A model generated the notes under the pieces. That model saw nothing but the letters and a program-made list of their open reading frames with translations. It was not told the origin of the DNA and made no database searches. A stretch of DNA of 64,000 bases from Branchiostoma floridae (Eukaryota; Chordata; Leptocardii; Amphioxiformes; Branchiostomatidae): the NCBI RefSeq assembly GCF_000003815.2, contig NC_049983.1, positions 24,268,068 through 24,332,067 on the forward strand, given 5' to 3'. Position 1 is the stretch's first letter. Every line of letters begins with the position of its first letter. A program made the position numbers and the translations under genes. Positions 35,131 through 46,534 of this stretch are shown piece after piece.

Positions 35131-35366
35131 CGGAGGCTCATGTACATTTCTGGGGTAATCAGGTAAAAGCAGTTGACCTCTATCTGAGATTTACATCCGG
35201 GTCACCACATTGCGACTTCCTGTCAGCAGGAATACGGTTTGTTTCGTCAAGGACGTTGGTTTCGTGCATCCTCGAGTCTTTTTGTGGTCTTTTCGTCTCT
35301 GGACAAAGAGTTCCGACCTCTTTGTGCAGTGATTCAGCAGGCGACTGTGTATCGACTAAGTTACAG
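35131..35366 (+). promoter_or_regulatory. ZNF4 promoter-proximal block and 5' noncoding exon
   Basis: The first ETS-like site is changed (ACATCCGG); ACTTCCTG is kept at 35215-35222. Donor TTACAG|GTAAG follows 35366. Confidence 0.7.
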
Positions 35367-36308
35367 GTAAGAAACGTTAGTATACATCGGTGTTGGAGAG
35401 TTTGTTGAGTTGACAAAACTAGTTTACGACATTTGTCTGTGATATTCAGCCGATTGTTGTGTGACTTAAATGAGCTTATGCATTCAGGCCCAACTGTTTA
35501 TTTCTGTGTAGCGGCGTATCGGAGTTAGGATATGGTATTATATCAGATGCTGGATCGTACTGCTGTATGTCTAAATCTCTCAAAATTACGAAGGTTATAA
35601 GCTGACGACGGGGAGTAGAAAACGTAAACAAATCGTGAGGGTCGGCAGGGGGTTAGTAGAGTGTGCTGAGTGTTCATGTAAAAGTTGGAGATCTAAACCC
35701 AACGCAGTGTGGAATTCCTATGTACCATATCTGAAGTCAACTGTTACCAAGGAACGCTAATCCTGGTATTGGCATGGAGTTTGTTGATCTTCCAGCTGTC
35801 TATACGTATACTGTAAACCCCTGGATGCGCCCAGGCACCAAAACTTTTCTCCTCATCTGGATTCCATCCCGCCGTGCGGCCAGACAGGGCCGTGTGAAAA
35901 CCACGGGACGGTTCACTAACTGTTGTAGGGTTGCTCTGATGATATGAAAAAGCTGTCGAAGCACCTCACGATGCTAGCCTTCCATTACGGAGTTGCGAAT
36001 TTTTGCACGATTTAATTTCCCGGCATTCGAGAACCTGACCGGCCCATGTTAGAAACTGCAAATCAGCACTCATGAAAAAAATACGCTATCATTTTTGAAG
36101 CCTGTATAGGAGGCTAGGGAGACAGACCACTATTTCTCAGTCTTTTTATGGTTTCACAGCGGTTTCAATGTTGTGAATCGGTTTACTGAAATAGTAATTT
36201 CTCTACACACTCTATACTGGGGTACCAAATTACAACACACGTTTCCCCACGTATTTAATGTTTGTTTTTTTCTTCATTTTTACAGACATTGATCCAGTTA
36301 TATTTGAC

Positions 36309-37469
36309 ATGGCGACAACAGACAGCACACAAGGTGTGGATGACGTCAGGAGAGGAGCAGCAGGGGGTTCTGCCAACAGTGTTCTCACCTGGCAAGGAGA
36401 GAGACGTGAGGAGTTCGGGGAAGAGTCCAGCGGGCGAGACAAAGGTGTGAGGGTTTACAGGTGTGAGGAGTGCAGCAAGCAGTTCAAGCATCTATGTCGT
36501 CTAAAGACTCACATGCGGACTCACACAGGTGAGAAACCCTACAGGTGTGAAGAGTGTAGCAGGCAGTTTAGTCGGCGGGAAAATCTAAAGAAACATATAC
36601 GGACTCACACAGGGGAGAAACCGTACAAGTGTGAGAAGTGCAGCAAGCAGTTCAATGAGCTCGGTCATCTGAAGTCTCACATGCGCACTCACACAGGAGA
36701 AAAACCCTTCACATGTGAGGAGTGCAGCAAGCAGTTCGTCGAGCTTAGTAATCTGAAAACTCACATGCGCACTCACACAGGTGAGAAACCCTACAAGTGT
36801 GAAGAGTGCAGCAGGCAGTTCAATATGCCTAGTCATCTAAAGGAACACATTCGGACCCACACTGGAGAGAAACCCTACAGATGTGAGGAGTGCGGCATGC
36901 AGTTCAGTACGCTGGGTAATCTGAAGAGACACATGCGGACTCACACAGGGGAGAAACCCTACAGATGTGAGGAGTGCAGCAGGCAGTTCAGTCGGCTGGA
37001 TGATCTGAAGACTCACATGCGGACTCACACAGGGGAGAAACTGTACAGGTGTGAGGAGTGTAGCAGGCAGTTCAGTGAGCTGAGTGATCTGCATAGACAC
37101 ATGCGGACTCACACAGGGGAGAAACCCTACAAGTGTGAGGAGTGCAGCAGGCAGTTCCGTACGCTGGGTCATCTTAACGTACATATGCGAACTCACACAG
37201 GTGAAAAACCTTACAGGTGTGAGGAATGCAGCAAGCAGTTCGGGCAGCTTAGTAATCTGAAGTCTCACATGCGGACTCACACAGGGGAGAAACCGTTCAA
37301 GTGTGAGGAGTGCAGCAGGCAGTTCAGTCGGCTGGGCGATCTGAAGTCTCACATGCGCACTCACACAGGTGAGAAACCGTACAGATGTGAGGAGTGCAGC
37401 AGGCAGTTCAGTAAACTGAGTAATCTGAAGGTGCACATGAAAACCCACAGGAAACAAACCAAGCTGTAG
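36309..37469 (+). CDS. ZNF4: C2H2 zinc-finger protein, 12 fingers
   Basis: 386 residues in one coding exon; stop TAG at 37467-37469. The shared N-terminal module ([17 protein letters not shown]) is followed by twelve C2H2 fingers, all with complete zinc ligands: KHLCRL, SRRENL, NELGHL, VELSNL, NMPSHL, STLGNL, SRLDDL, SELSDL, RTLGHL, GQLSNL, SRLGDL and SKLSNL. These cores are the most varied in the cluster, so this gene likely has a distinct DNA target. The acceptor is TTTTTACAG before the conserved GAC-ATGG start. Confidence 0.93.
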   Translation: MATTDSTQGVDDVRRGAAGGSANSVLTWQGERREEFGEESSGRDKGVRVYRCEECSKQFKHLCRLKTHMRTHTGEKPYRCEECSRQFSRRENLKKHIRTHTGEKPYKCEKCSKQFNELGHLKSHMRTHTGEKPFTCEECSKQFVELSNLKTHMRTHTGEKPYKCEECSRQFNMPSHLKEHIRTHTGEKPYRCEECGMQFSTLGNLKRHMRTHTGEKPYRCEECSRQFSRLDDLKTHMRTHTGEKLYRCEECSRQFSELSDLHRHMRTHTGEKPYKCEECSRQFRTLGHLNVHMRTHTGEKPYRCEECSKQFGQLSNLKSHMRTHTGEKPFKCEECSRQFSRLGDLKSHMRTHTGEKPYRCEECSRQFSKLSNLKVHMKTHRKQTKL

Positions 37470-37995
37470 TGATGCCTTCGACAAACTGTTTAGCAAGACC
37501 AGTTTTTTTTTTCTCATAAGGTCCTCTTGTGCAGGAGTTGAATTGATTTAGAGAAGATGCTTTCTCATTTTTTAGCTTTATATACTTTTGGTTGCTTTAG
37601 AATATGTAGTTATGTTTGTAGTAGTAACCAATGTTTTTGAGGAGGTCAATTACAGGCAACAGTTAAGAGCAAATTTCTTTCATTTACTCGCCTTTGTTTT
37701 GCTATATAATACAGCACTTCTTTTGATTTGCATTTCTATTGTATTGTTTGTGTTGACTGTACATTATTGTAGTATTGATGAATTAGATGACCGTTCTTTG
37801 TTAACCTACAAAAACGTTCGACTTAACAAGACTAATTGGCCACAAAAATGATGCAAAGCTTATTTTACCGAGTCAGCTGAAAGATGACAGATCCAGCGAG
37901 AATGTTCATTTGAAAAGAAAAGAAAAAGTCTGCCTCATGTTGATTCACAATTATTGGTTTTGTAGGTCATTTTGATATAGGATATTTCTTATTTT
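37470..37995 (+). other. ZNF4 3' region
   Basis: Colinear with other paralogs up to the insertion at about 37996. No exon seen. Confidence 0.5.
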
Positions 37996-39530
37996 TACTG
38001 CGTCGTCTAGTGTCTGGTAGCTGAAGCGCTCCGCCTAGGCGTAGTCGTTCAGGGCAAAGCCTTCAGGTCGGCTGCAGTCATGGATCAGTCTTATATCGTC
38101 AGAGCCCTTTTTCGGTATGGCGCCGAGAGCACTGACTATGGCTGGTTTTGTTCGACTCAGTTCATAATTCCCTTTCCGCATCTCTTCCTTAAGTTGTGCT
38201 TCCACTTTACCGCGATGAGCTGGGTCTGTAGCAGATTTGTAGTTGTCGCACTCTACTTGGGTGATGTCGCTGGTTGCCGGTAGAATTTTGAAGCCATTTG
38301 ACAGTCCGTCTAAGAGGAAATCTTGGTCCTTGTCGTTTCGCAGTTCTGTTTCCCATGTTGCCAGGTTTAATGGACTGTCCGTGAGTTGCTATTTAGTGGT
38401 CTTCCTGGCGTGTTCGCACTGTGGGTGTGGCTCGCCGCAACCCGGTGTAATGCACACGTGGGCATATTGACATGTGCCTGCCGGTCGCCTGCATCCTCCG
38501 GGGTTCTGAAAGTTCAGGCAGATCTCCTGGCCGTCTGAAGTTTTCGCGCGGGATGTTGTGGTCTTGCGCTGCTGGTCGACGTGGGCACCATCCGGATCCG
38601 CAGAAAGCGGGAGTGTAGGTGCTCGGAATCCCTTCCCCAGCGAAAACCGTTACGGTTCTGTAGGATCCTGTACTGGTTGTCGTACAACATGACAGACGGT
38701 ACGTCGTACACCTCGAACAACTCGGACACTTTCACCGTGTATGCGAGGTAGTCCTCGATGTCCTGCTTGTTGGAGATTTTTCCGGCGCGGATAAGCGCGG
38801 CCATGATCTTAGCATTGGCAGCCGACCACGCGGGGATTTTGATCGACTCCAGCTTTGGGCGGGAGCGGCTGGTCCGCAGTATGATGGACGTCTGACCGTC
38901 GCGTGCAATCTCGTGGTCGTTCTCAGGCTGGGTAAAGGAGTCCACGAACTCCGGTATAAGTAGGGGTTTCTCACCTTGCCTTGGGGCGCTGTTGTGCAGG
39001 TAAAAAGACGCCTGGTCGTCACCGGTCTGCTGAGCTGCCGCTGCGCCGTCCGTCAGGAGACCGTCGATTCCTTCCACCTGGGACAGGAGGTCGGACAGCT
39101 CCTTGTCCGCTTTCAGGTCATCCAGGGTGACCGTCGCCTTGGTCTTGGCGGGCTTCGCTGCCCCGGCCGCCGCTTGCAGTTTAGTGGTTGCCCTGCATAG
39201 CAGGGCGTACTGGCCAACAGAGAGATCCAGTATTTGCAGCATGTCGGTAGTAACACACAGAAGGGCTTCTTTCTCCGCAAGTTCGGCCTTGGCCAAGGCC
39301 TTGACCGTAGCTGGGGTCAGCTTCGCTGCCTGGGACCATTCTGCAAAATCGAAGTCGGCCATCGCGCTTGGAGAGAGAATAGGTTTCGCGTCCGCACGCG
39401 TTGAAGGGCGGTCCGGGAATGAGCCCCGGATTGTCCCGCCTGCCTGTAGCTAATTAAGCTGACCCTGGTGGGTCCGTGTGTGGTCGGATCAGCAACCTTC
39501 TTTGATCAAAACATAAATAAACAATCCTTT
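37996..39530 (-). mobile_element. DIRS-like retrotransposon fragment
   Basis: On the minus strand a gag-like frame is followed by a cysteine/histidine cluster (FQNPGGCRRPAGTCQYAH) and the first part of an RT (SALGAIPKK, IRLIHDCSRP, RFSYQTLDDAV). The copy stops there, inside RT, where ZNF4 3' sequence resumes. That arrangement is typical of DIRS elements of marine invertebrates. The tyrosine recombinase and ends are absent. The right boundary is approximate. Confidence 0.72.
38514..39362 (-). pseudogene. DIRS-like gag-type frame, frameshifted
   Basis: 282 codons from MADFDFAEWSQAAKLTPATV. It includes an alanine/lysine-rich segment and a conserved block (PEFVDSFTQPENDHEI, IPAWSAANAKIMAALI). 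Near 38590 the frame slips: the conserved continuation (a DGQEICLNFQNPGG run) lies in another frame. Further downstream (38014-38511) there are stops before and within the RT start. A dead copy. Confidence 0.75.
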
Positions 39531-40455
39531 ATTATAACCGTTAAATATCAATCTTTATTATAGGTTTAAGGTTGAATTGTTTTAGAGATTATTTTGTTTA
39601 GTTCACAACGTAGTCCTTGTTAGCATAGGTTAAAAGTTTATCTTTATAGGATAGTTTGTGAAGTTTGCATTGTAGTTCACTGAAGAGTTCATTAATAGAT
39701 CTAGACAGCAGTTGATAGTATATTTCATATTATGACATGTTTCACAGTTTTGTATTTTTGTTAATCATTTCTATTACATAATTCATTGCTTTGTTAACTT
39801 TGTTGTTGTTCTATTAGCTATTATTCTACTAGCACAAGTCTAGTTGAAACGAAGTGACCAATAACCCCTAAAGGTCTATCTGTAGTGAATTCCGTGCAAA
39901 CGTAGCATCATGTGATTCCCTGTACACTGCACCCTGCACAATATTCTTCAATAAAGCTATGTTGAAGAAAAGTTTTGTATATTGTGTTTTCTTGCAGGTA
40001 TGTGTTCACTGTAAGACCCACAGCCCCTTATTTAAGTTAAGCTTGAATGGCGATATGGGTAGAACGGAAATGAAATTTTGTCACACCCCTCTACAACATC
40101 CTTTCTGAACCGTCCCTATAAAGCAAAGTTCATATTTGAAGCTGAAGTATATTTGATCTACAGGGGCAAGAATTAGTTGATCCATCATTTATATCACCGT
40201 GTAAAATGACAATGATACGAGGGCTGTTAGAGCAACAACAACGGACACTTCAGCGGGATTGAATATCAAAGAGCTAAATCAAAATATAAACTTATCCAGG
40301 GATTGGTTTCATATCTTATACCTCAGTTTTCGTAACTGATTGGCATTTGTTTTTTGCCATATGTACTTGGTAGATCAATTGGAGACAAAAGTAATCACTA
40401 ATTTAGAATTAAAGAACAATCAACACGTACTTCCTTCAACGAATGAATTAAAGTT
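39531..40455 (+). other. End of ZNF4 3' region and upstream block of ZNF5
   Basis: Cluster-shared sequence. AATAAA lies at 39950-39955 in the conserved TTCTTCAATAAAGCTA context. CACACCCCTCTACAACATCC marks the upstream block at about 40082. Confidence 0.6.
39950..39955 (+). terminator. Polyadenylation signal of ZNF4 (conserved position)
   Basis: AATAAA in the context shared with ZNF2 and ZNF6. Confidence 0.6.
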
Positions 40456-40684
40456 AAACGGAGGCTTATGTACATTTGTTGGATAACCAGGTAAAGGAAT
40501 CTGACCTCCTCCAGCATATACTTCCGGGTCAGCGCATTGCGACTTCCTGTCTGCGGGAGCACGGTTTGTTTACTGTAATCGCGAGTCTTCCTGTGCTCTT
40601 GAACCGTTTTTCGTCTCTGGAAAAGGAGTTCCGCAGTCATTTTGCAGTGATTCAACAGGCGACTTTGAATCGACTAAGTTCCAG
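40456..40684 (+). promoter_or_regulatory. ZNF5 promoter-proximal block and 5' noncoding exon
   Basis: ACTTCCGG lies at 40520-40527 and ACTTCCTG at 40542-40549, 22 bp apart as in ZNF1 and ZNF3. Donor TTCCAG|GTAAG follows 40684. Confidence 0.7.
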
Positions 40685-41713
40685 GTAAGAAAAGATAGCA
40701 TGCATCGGTGTTCGAGGGTTTGTTGACCCTTTGTTGCGTTGAATGTGTGTCGGCGTGGCTTTTTGTTTGGCTGAGATATTCAGCCTAGAATTCGAATTTG
40801 TAGTCTGGCCCATGCATTCAGGCCAAACTGTTTATTTAAGTGTAGCGGCGTATCGTAGTTAGGTTTAGAAAATTATATCAGATGCTGGATCGTGCTGTTG
40901 CATGTTTAGCTCTCAAAGTTTGATGGTGGAAAGTGGATGGTGGAAAGCTTGCGAAGGGGAGTAGAAAACAGATCGTGAGGGTCGGCAGGGGGTTAGTAGA
41001 TCATGCTGAGTATTCTATTCAAAAGTTGGCTATTTTATCGCAACGCCGTGTTGAATTCTAAATACCGTATATCACCATATACTACGGTTATCAAGGGCCA
41101 CTGATTCTAAAATTGGCGGGGACCCAGTTGATCTGTTCTCGCTTTCCCTATGTATACTGTAAACCCCTGCGTGCGCCCCGGCACCAGAACTTCGCGTCGA
41201 AATTTCCACATCTGGATTCTATCCCGCTGTGCGTCCAGACAGGGACGTGTGAAAACCACGGGACGGTTCACTAACTATTGCATAGGTACTGTCGAAGAGC
41301 CCCCATGACACGAAGCTAGCCTCTATCAAAACGTTTTGCAGAGAAATCAGAAAGAATTTTAGAGATTCACCAGTGCACTGTATTAAACTACGAGAATAGG
41401 GTGACGTCTAGTGTCAAAACTCACACTCTTTTGTTGTTGTTTTTGTCTCATTGTTACGCTTTGCAAACAAATGATGTCGCACGCGTTAGTCTCATTTAAA
41501 CAAAACAATTTTCTTTTTAAACACAAGGTTTGAGACCACGAAAACACAATTTAAACTAGTCTCCAAGCAGAGGTTGAATCCAGAGCGCTAACATCTCTGT
41601 AGCTGTGAGATGGTAGCGGTCTAGATCTGGATATTTAATTGCTCGCTTGAAGTCGCTTCCCCTCTTTGGATAAAACATTTTCCCGCAACTCCCGCGCCAT
41701 GGTGTGAATTGCT

Positions 41714-41855
41714 TCGTCTCTAAGCAGACCCTACGGTGCCTTAGAAATAGTATCAAAGCTGGCAGCTGGCAAGGGAGTATAGCCGGCCAAAGGGAGTCAA
41801 ACGGGCACCTGGTGCCGCTATACTAAGTCCCTCCGTAGGGTCTGCTTGGAGACTA
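41714..41855. mobile_element. Foldback element, CTCCAAGCAG family
   Basis: Arms CTCTAAGCAGACCCTACGG and CCGTAGGGTCTGCTTGGAG. The 9-bp duplication TGAATTGCT lies at 41705-41713 and 41856-41864. It sits at nearly the same intron site as the element in ZNF2. Confidence 0.85.
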
Positions 41856-41898
41856 TGAATTGCTCTCGACAGGGCACAATCTTTTTTTCTGGTACTCT

Positions 41899-42026
41899 CC
41901 AAGCAGAGGTTAGACTCCAGCTGTTTTTAAATGTTTGTTAAGCGCTTTTATCAAGCTTTCTATTTTTTACTGTTTTCTTGATGGCTCGAAAGAACCAAAG
42001 CGTAACCTCTGCTTGGCAAATAACCA
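41899..42026. mobile_element. Foldback element, CTCCAAGCAG family (short copy)
   Basis: Arms TACTCTCCAAGCAGAGGTTA and TAACCTCTGCTTGGCAAATA around about 90 bp. Confidence 0.65.
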
Positions 42027-42240
42027 TCTGGCGGCTTCTTTCCCAGGCGGCGGCAGGGAATTTGTTTTCGGGAGGTTTCCCATCGGTACCAGTGTTGTGA
42101 ATTGTTTCACTGAAAATGAGCAAATCTCTATACCGGATACTGACAACTAACAAGTAACAGTCTCAATGCTTCACTTGTTTCCCCACGATCTCAAATCCGT
42201 TTGTCTAATTTTTACAGACATTGCTCCTGATATTTTTGAC

Positions 42241-43068
42241 ATGGCGACAAAAGACAGCGCACAAGGTGTGGATGACGTCATGAGAGGAGCAGCAGGGGGT
42301 TCTGCTAACAGTGTTCTCACCTGCCAAAGGGACAGACGTGAGGAGTTCGGGAAAGGGTCCAGCGAGCGAGGCAAAGGTGTGAGGGTGTACAGGTGTGAGG
42401 AGTGCAGCAGGCAGTTCAGTCAGCTGAGTAATCTGAAGAGACACATGCGGACTCACACAGGGGAGAAACCCTACAAGTGTGAGGAGTGTAGCAGCCAGTT
42501 CAGTCAGCTGGGTCATCTGAAGTCACACATGCGGACTCACACAGGTGAGAAACCCTACAAGTGTGAGGAGTGCAGCAGGCAATTCAATGAGCTTGGCAGT
42601 CTGAATAGACACATGCGGACTCACACAGGGGAGAAGCCTTACAGATGTGAGGAGTGTAGCAGGCGGTTCAGTCAGCTAGGGAATCTGAAGGAGTACAAGC
42701 AGACTCATACAGGGGAGAAACCATACAAGTGTGAGGAGTGCAGCAAGAAGTTTAGTTGGCTAGGTAATTTAAATGAGCACAAGCTGACTCATACAGGGGA
42801 GAAGCCCTACAGGTGTGAAGAATGCAGCAGGCAGTTCAGTCAGCTGAGTAATCTGAAGAGACACATGCGGACTCACACAGGGGAGAAACCCTACAAGTGT
42901 GAGGAGTGTAGTAAGCAGTTCAGTCAGCTGAGTGATCTGAAGACTCATATGCGGACTCATACAGGGGAGAAACCCTACAGGTGTGAGGAGTGCAGCAGGC
43001 AGTTCAGTCAGCTGAGTAATATGAAGGTACACATGAAAGCCCACCGGAAACAAACCCACCAGAAGTGA
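42241..43068 (+). CDS. ZNF5: C2H2 zinc-finger protein, 8 fingers, one degenerate
   Basis: 275 residues in one coding exon; stop TGA at 43066-43068. The shared N-terminal module reads [17 protein letters not shown]. Eight fingers have cores SQLSNL, SQLGHL, NELGSL, SQLGNL, SWLGNL, SQLSNL, SQLSDL and SQLSNM. In finger 4 the first zinc histidine is a tyrosine (LKEYKQTH instead of LKRHMRTH; codon TAC near 42691), so this finger probably does not fold normally. The last finger keeps both histidines (VHMKAH). The other ligands look complete. It is the shortest finger set together with ZNF2. Confidence 0.93.
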   Translation: MATKDSAQGVDDVMRGAAGGSANSVLTCQRDRREEFGKGSSERGKGVRVYRCEECSRQFSQLSNLKRHMRTHTGEKPYKCEECSSQFSQLGHLKSHMRTHTGEKPYKCEECSRQFNELGSLNRHMRTHTGEKPYRCEECSRRFSQLGNLKEYKQTHTGEKPYKCEECSKKFSWLGNLNEHKLTHTGEKPYRCEECSRQFSQLSNLKRHMRTHTGEKPYKCEECSKQFSQLSDLKTHMRTHTGEKPYRCEECSRQFSQLSNMKVHMKAHRKQTHQK

Positions 43069-44439
43069 CCCCTTGGACAAACTGTTTAACACGGCCATTT
43101 TTTATAAAGTTCTCTGGTGCACAAGGTGAAAACTGTATTGATGTAAGTTGAGTAAGCAGGATATCATGTGCGAAGGATTTACCAGTTTATGTAGTAAACC
43201 AGAAGGCAGAAGACCATCAAGTGATGACAAGTTGATCATGCTTTTTTTCTTTTTCTTTGCATTTTTTCATCTCCTCAGTTACAAGTATGTGGCATCCTAG
43301 CTATCTTTGTTCATTGTAGAATGAATGGTATAGTTGAAGAAAAATAGTGCACGCAGCCTGGTATGTATTTTTTTAACAAAAAGCGGAGAGAGTTGATTTA
43401 GAAACATACGGATTAGCATCTTGATTCCTCATATTTTACCTTTATATACTTTTGTTGGTTTACAAAGTAGTTCTGTTAGAAGTAATAATATGTTTCTAAA
43501 AAGTTCACTAACAGGCAGCAGTTGATAACAAATTTTTGCCATTAGCTTTGCTGTCTTGTTCAGCACTGCTTCCGATTTGCATTTCTACTCTATTGAATGC
43601 GTTGACTGTAGTTGTAGTATTGATATTTTTTTAGCTTACACTACACGTTACAGTTCTAGTATTAATGTACAAAACCGTTGGAAAGACAAGAATAAATGGC
43701 CACAAAGGTGGTGTAAATCTCTTACCCAGTCAGCTGAAAGATGAGAAATCCAGCTAGAATGTTGCTGTTTTCAAAGAAAAAAAAGTTTACAGCATGTTGA
43801 TTTCTTAACTGGTTTTGTTACAGATCAAATATTCTTTGATATATGTTAAAGGTTGAATAGTTTTACAGATTATTTTGTTTGGTTCTTAAGGTAGTTCTTG
43901 TTATCATAGGTTATATATTAGACTTTTGAAGTATGCAAGGTAGTTAACTTAGATATTTATAACATCTATTTTACTGAGAAGTTCACCAAAAGAATGCAGT
44001 TGATAACACTTTTTATTTTGTCTTGCATGTTATGATAAGTTGTTCAGCACCTGTTTTGTAATGTGTCATTACATTGTTTGGGGCAATGTTGTTATGTTGT
44101 ATGAAACGACCTGATCAACATGCCGCAAATGTCTAAGAAAAGTGGGATTATTTGTAGTCTTTGTGTATAAGATTTTCTGTACTGTCCAGTAAAACATTCG
44201 TATATAAAGTTATATTGAAGAAACGTTTTAAATATCGTGTTTTCTTGTAGGTACGTGTGCACTGTAAGATCCACAGTCCCTTGAATGGTTGCGTAAATTA
44301 TGCGACTTTCTCTGAATTAAGTAAAGGTAAAATGACGATGTGGGTAGAACGGAACTGAAACGTTGTGTTTGGGTGTAAGATTTATAAATGGCGGAAAATA
44401 AGAACAGAGCAACTGAAACATTAACTCAAAGGGACTTTG
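43069..44439 (+). other. ZNF5 3' region
   Basis: Colinear with other paralogs. The conserved poly-A site has drifted to TATAAAG near 44201 (CATTCGTATATAAAG). No exon seen. Confidence 0.55.
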
Positions 44440-44955
44440 TCACACCCCTCTACAAGATCATTTCTGAACCGTCCCTAGTATAAGCATGATTGAGAAAAGG
44501 CAAAGTAAATTGCCCTGTCAACTTCATAAGTGGATTAAAAGCTGTCGTCAGAAGGCCGGAAGAATTTGGGATTTCATAGCGTCTGTATGTGTTAAATGAT
44601 CTGCTGACATAGCTTGTATGTTTGAATGTTATCAAAAGTTCATATTTGAGACGGTGAAAGCAGGAGAGATATATATTAAACTACAGTTGATCTACAGAGA
44701 ATCATCATTTACGTCATCGTGTTATAATGTTAAAGATAATCGTTAAGAAGTGCAACAATAACGGACAAGTCTGTGGAAGAGAATATCAACTTATCCTTTG
44801 ATTATTTGTATACCTTATACCCCCCTTTTCGTAAATATTTTGGTTTTTGGTACGCCGGTAGTTAAGTTAGTGACAGAAGTCATCACATATCAATTTAGTA
44901 TTAATAACACGTGCTGCAGTCAACACGTGCTGCCGTCAACGAATAAGTTAAAGTT
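44440..44955 (+). other. Upstream block of ZNF6
   Basis: CACACCCCTCTACAAGATC, GAACCGTCCCTAGTATAAGC and GTTGATCTACAGAG match the other upstream blocks. Confidence 0.6.
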
Positions 44956-45181
44956 AAACGGAGGCTCGTGTACATTTGTTGGGCAATCAGGTAAAATTTG
45001 ACCTCCATCTTGCATGTACTTCAGGGTCAGCGCATTGCGACTTCCTGTCTGCAGGTTTACAGGTTTGGTGCCTCGTCAAGTTTCCTTGGTGTATTTTGAG
45101 CCGTTTTTCGTCTCTGGAAAAGGAGTTCCGCCTTCATTTTGCAGGGATTTAACAGGCGACTGTGAATCAACAAAGTTTCAG
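44956..45181 (+). promoter_or_regulatory. ZNF6 promoter-proximal block and 5' noncoding exon
   Basis: The first ETS-like site has changed (ACTTCAGG at 45018); ACTTCCTG is kept at 45040-45047. Donor TTTCAG|GTAAG follows 45181. Confidence 0.7.
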
Positions 45182-46534
45182 GTAAGAAAAGCTAGCATGC
45201 ATCGGTGTTCGAGGGTTTGTTGAGTTGACAAAACAAATTATGATGTGTGTCGGCGTGCCTTTTCGTTTGGCTGGGATATTCAGCCTATTGTAGTCTGGCC
45301 CATGCATTCAGGCCAAACTGTATCAGTGTAACGGCGTGTTGTACATGTAGTTAGGATAATGAAAAAAATCATATCAGTTGCTGGATCGTACTGTTGTATG
45401 CTTAGCTCTCAAAATGTGATGATCGGAAGCTAAAGACGCTCTAGACGTGGAGTAAAGAACATAAACAGATCGTGAGGGTAGGCAGGGGGTTAGTGGATCG
45501 TGATTTGTTTTCTGTGCAGAAGTTGGCCATTTCATCACAACGCAGTGTTGAATTCCTTAGTACCGTATCTGAAATCCACTGGTATGAAGGGACACTGATT
45601 CTGGTATCGGCAGGGACCTAGTTTATCTGTTCTCGCTGTGCCTTTGTATACTGAAACCCCTGTGTGCGCCCCGGCACCAGAACTTCGCGCCTAGATTTTT
45701 TCCACATCTGGATTCCTTCTCCCGGCCGTGCGGCCAGACAGGGGCGTGTGAAAGCAACGGGACGGTTCACTAACCGTAACCATGATAGGGACGGTTCACT
45801 AACCTTTGCAGTGTTGTTCTCGAAGAGTCCCCATGACATGAAAAACTCAAAAAGGCAAAACATTCTGCTTAGAAATCAGCAAGAATTTGAAACATGCACC
45901 AGTCCTTTGTTTTGCATTATAACTACGTGGCATCTAGCGCGCAAACTCACACTCCTTTGTTGTTAGTCTTGTTGTTATGCTTGTGAACAATAGATGTCGC
46001 CTACGTCAAATTCATTCAGAAAACTTTTTTTTCAAGACAAGGTGGGAGAGTCTGCGTAATGTACTTGCTGTTTTTATTAGGTGGAAGACCGCTAAGAGAC
46101 CATTTTTACTATTCTCCAAGCAGAGGTTGTGTCTCGCAGATGATAATGGTCAGGATTTTTACTGGCTCATTTCATTTATCTTTATTTATTTTGATTAGCC
46201 AGGAGATATTGTGCTCGCTTCCCCTCTGCCTGGAGAACACATTTTCACCACCTCCCGCGCCATGGTGCGAACTGCTCTCGCCAGGCACAATCTGGTGGCT
46301 TCCTTCAGAGGCGACGCCAGGGAATTTGTTTTGAGTGGATAGAAGTAAAAGATATTACAGCCTTTGTGTGGTTTCTCTCTCAGTGGTATCAGTGTTGTGA
46401 CTTGTTTTACTGAAAGTGAGCATTTCTCTACAACCAGATTCTGACATGTTAGAGTGTCAATACTTAACGTGTTTCCCCACGATTTAAAATTTGTTTGTCT
46501 CGATTTTGTAGACGGTCATCCAGATATTTGTGAC

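Noticed and set aside
40476-40688. Coding potential of the conserved ZNF first exon (frames with EKEFRSHFAVIQQAT)
   Set aside because: The frame does not join the finger exon in phase, and stops differ between paralogs. It is read as 5' UTR, possibly with upstream frames.
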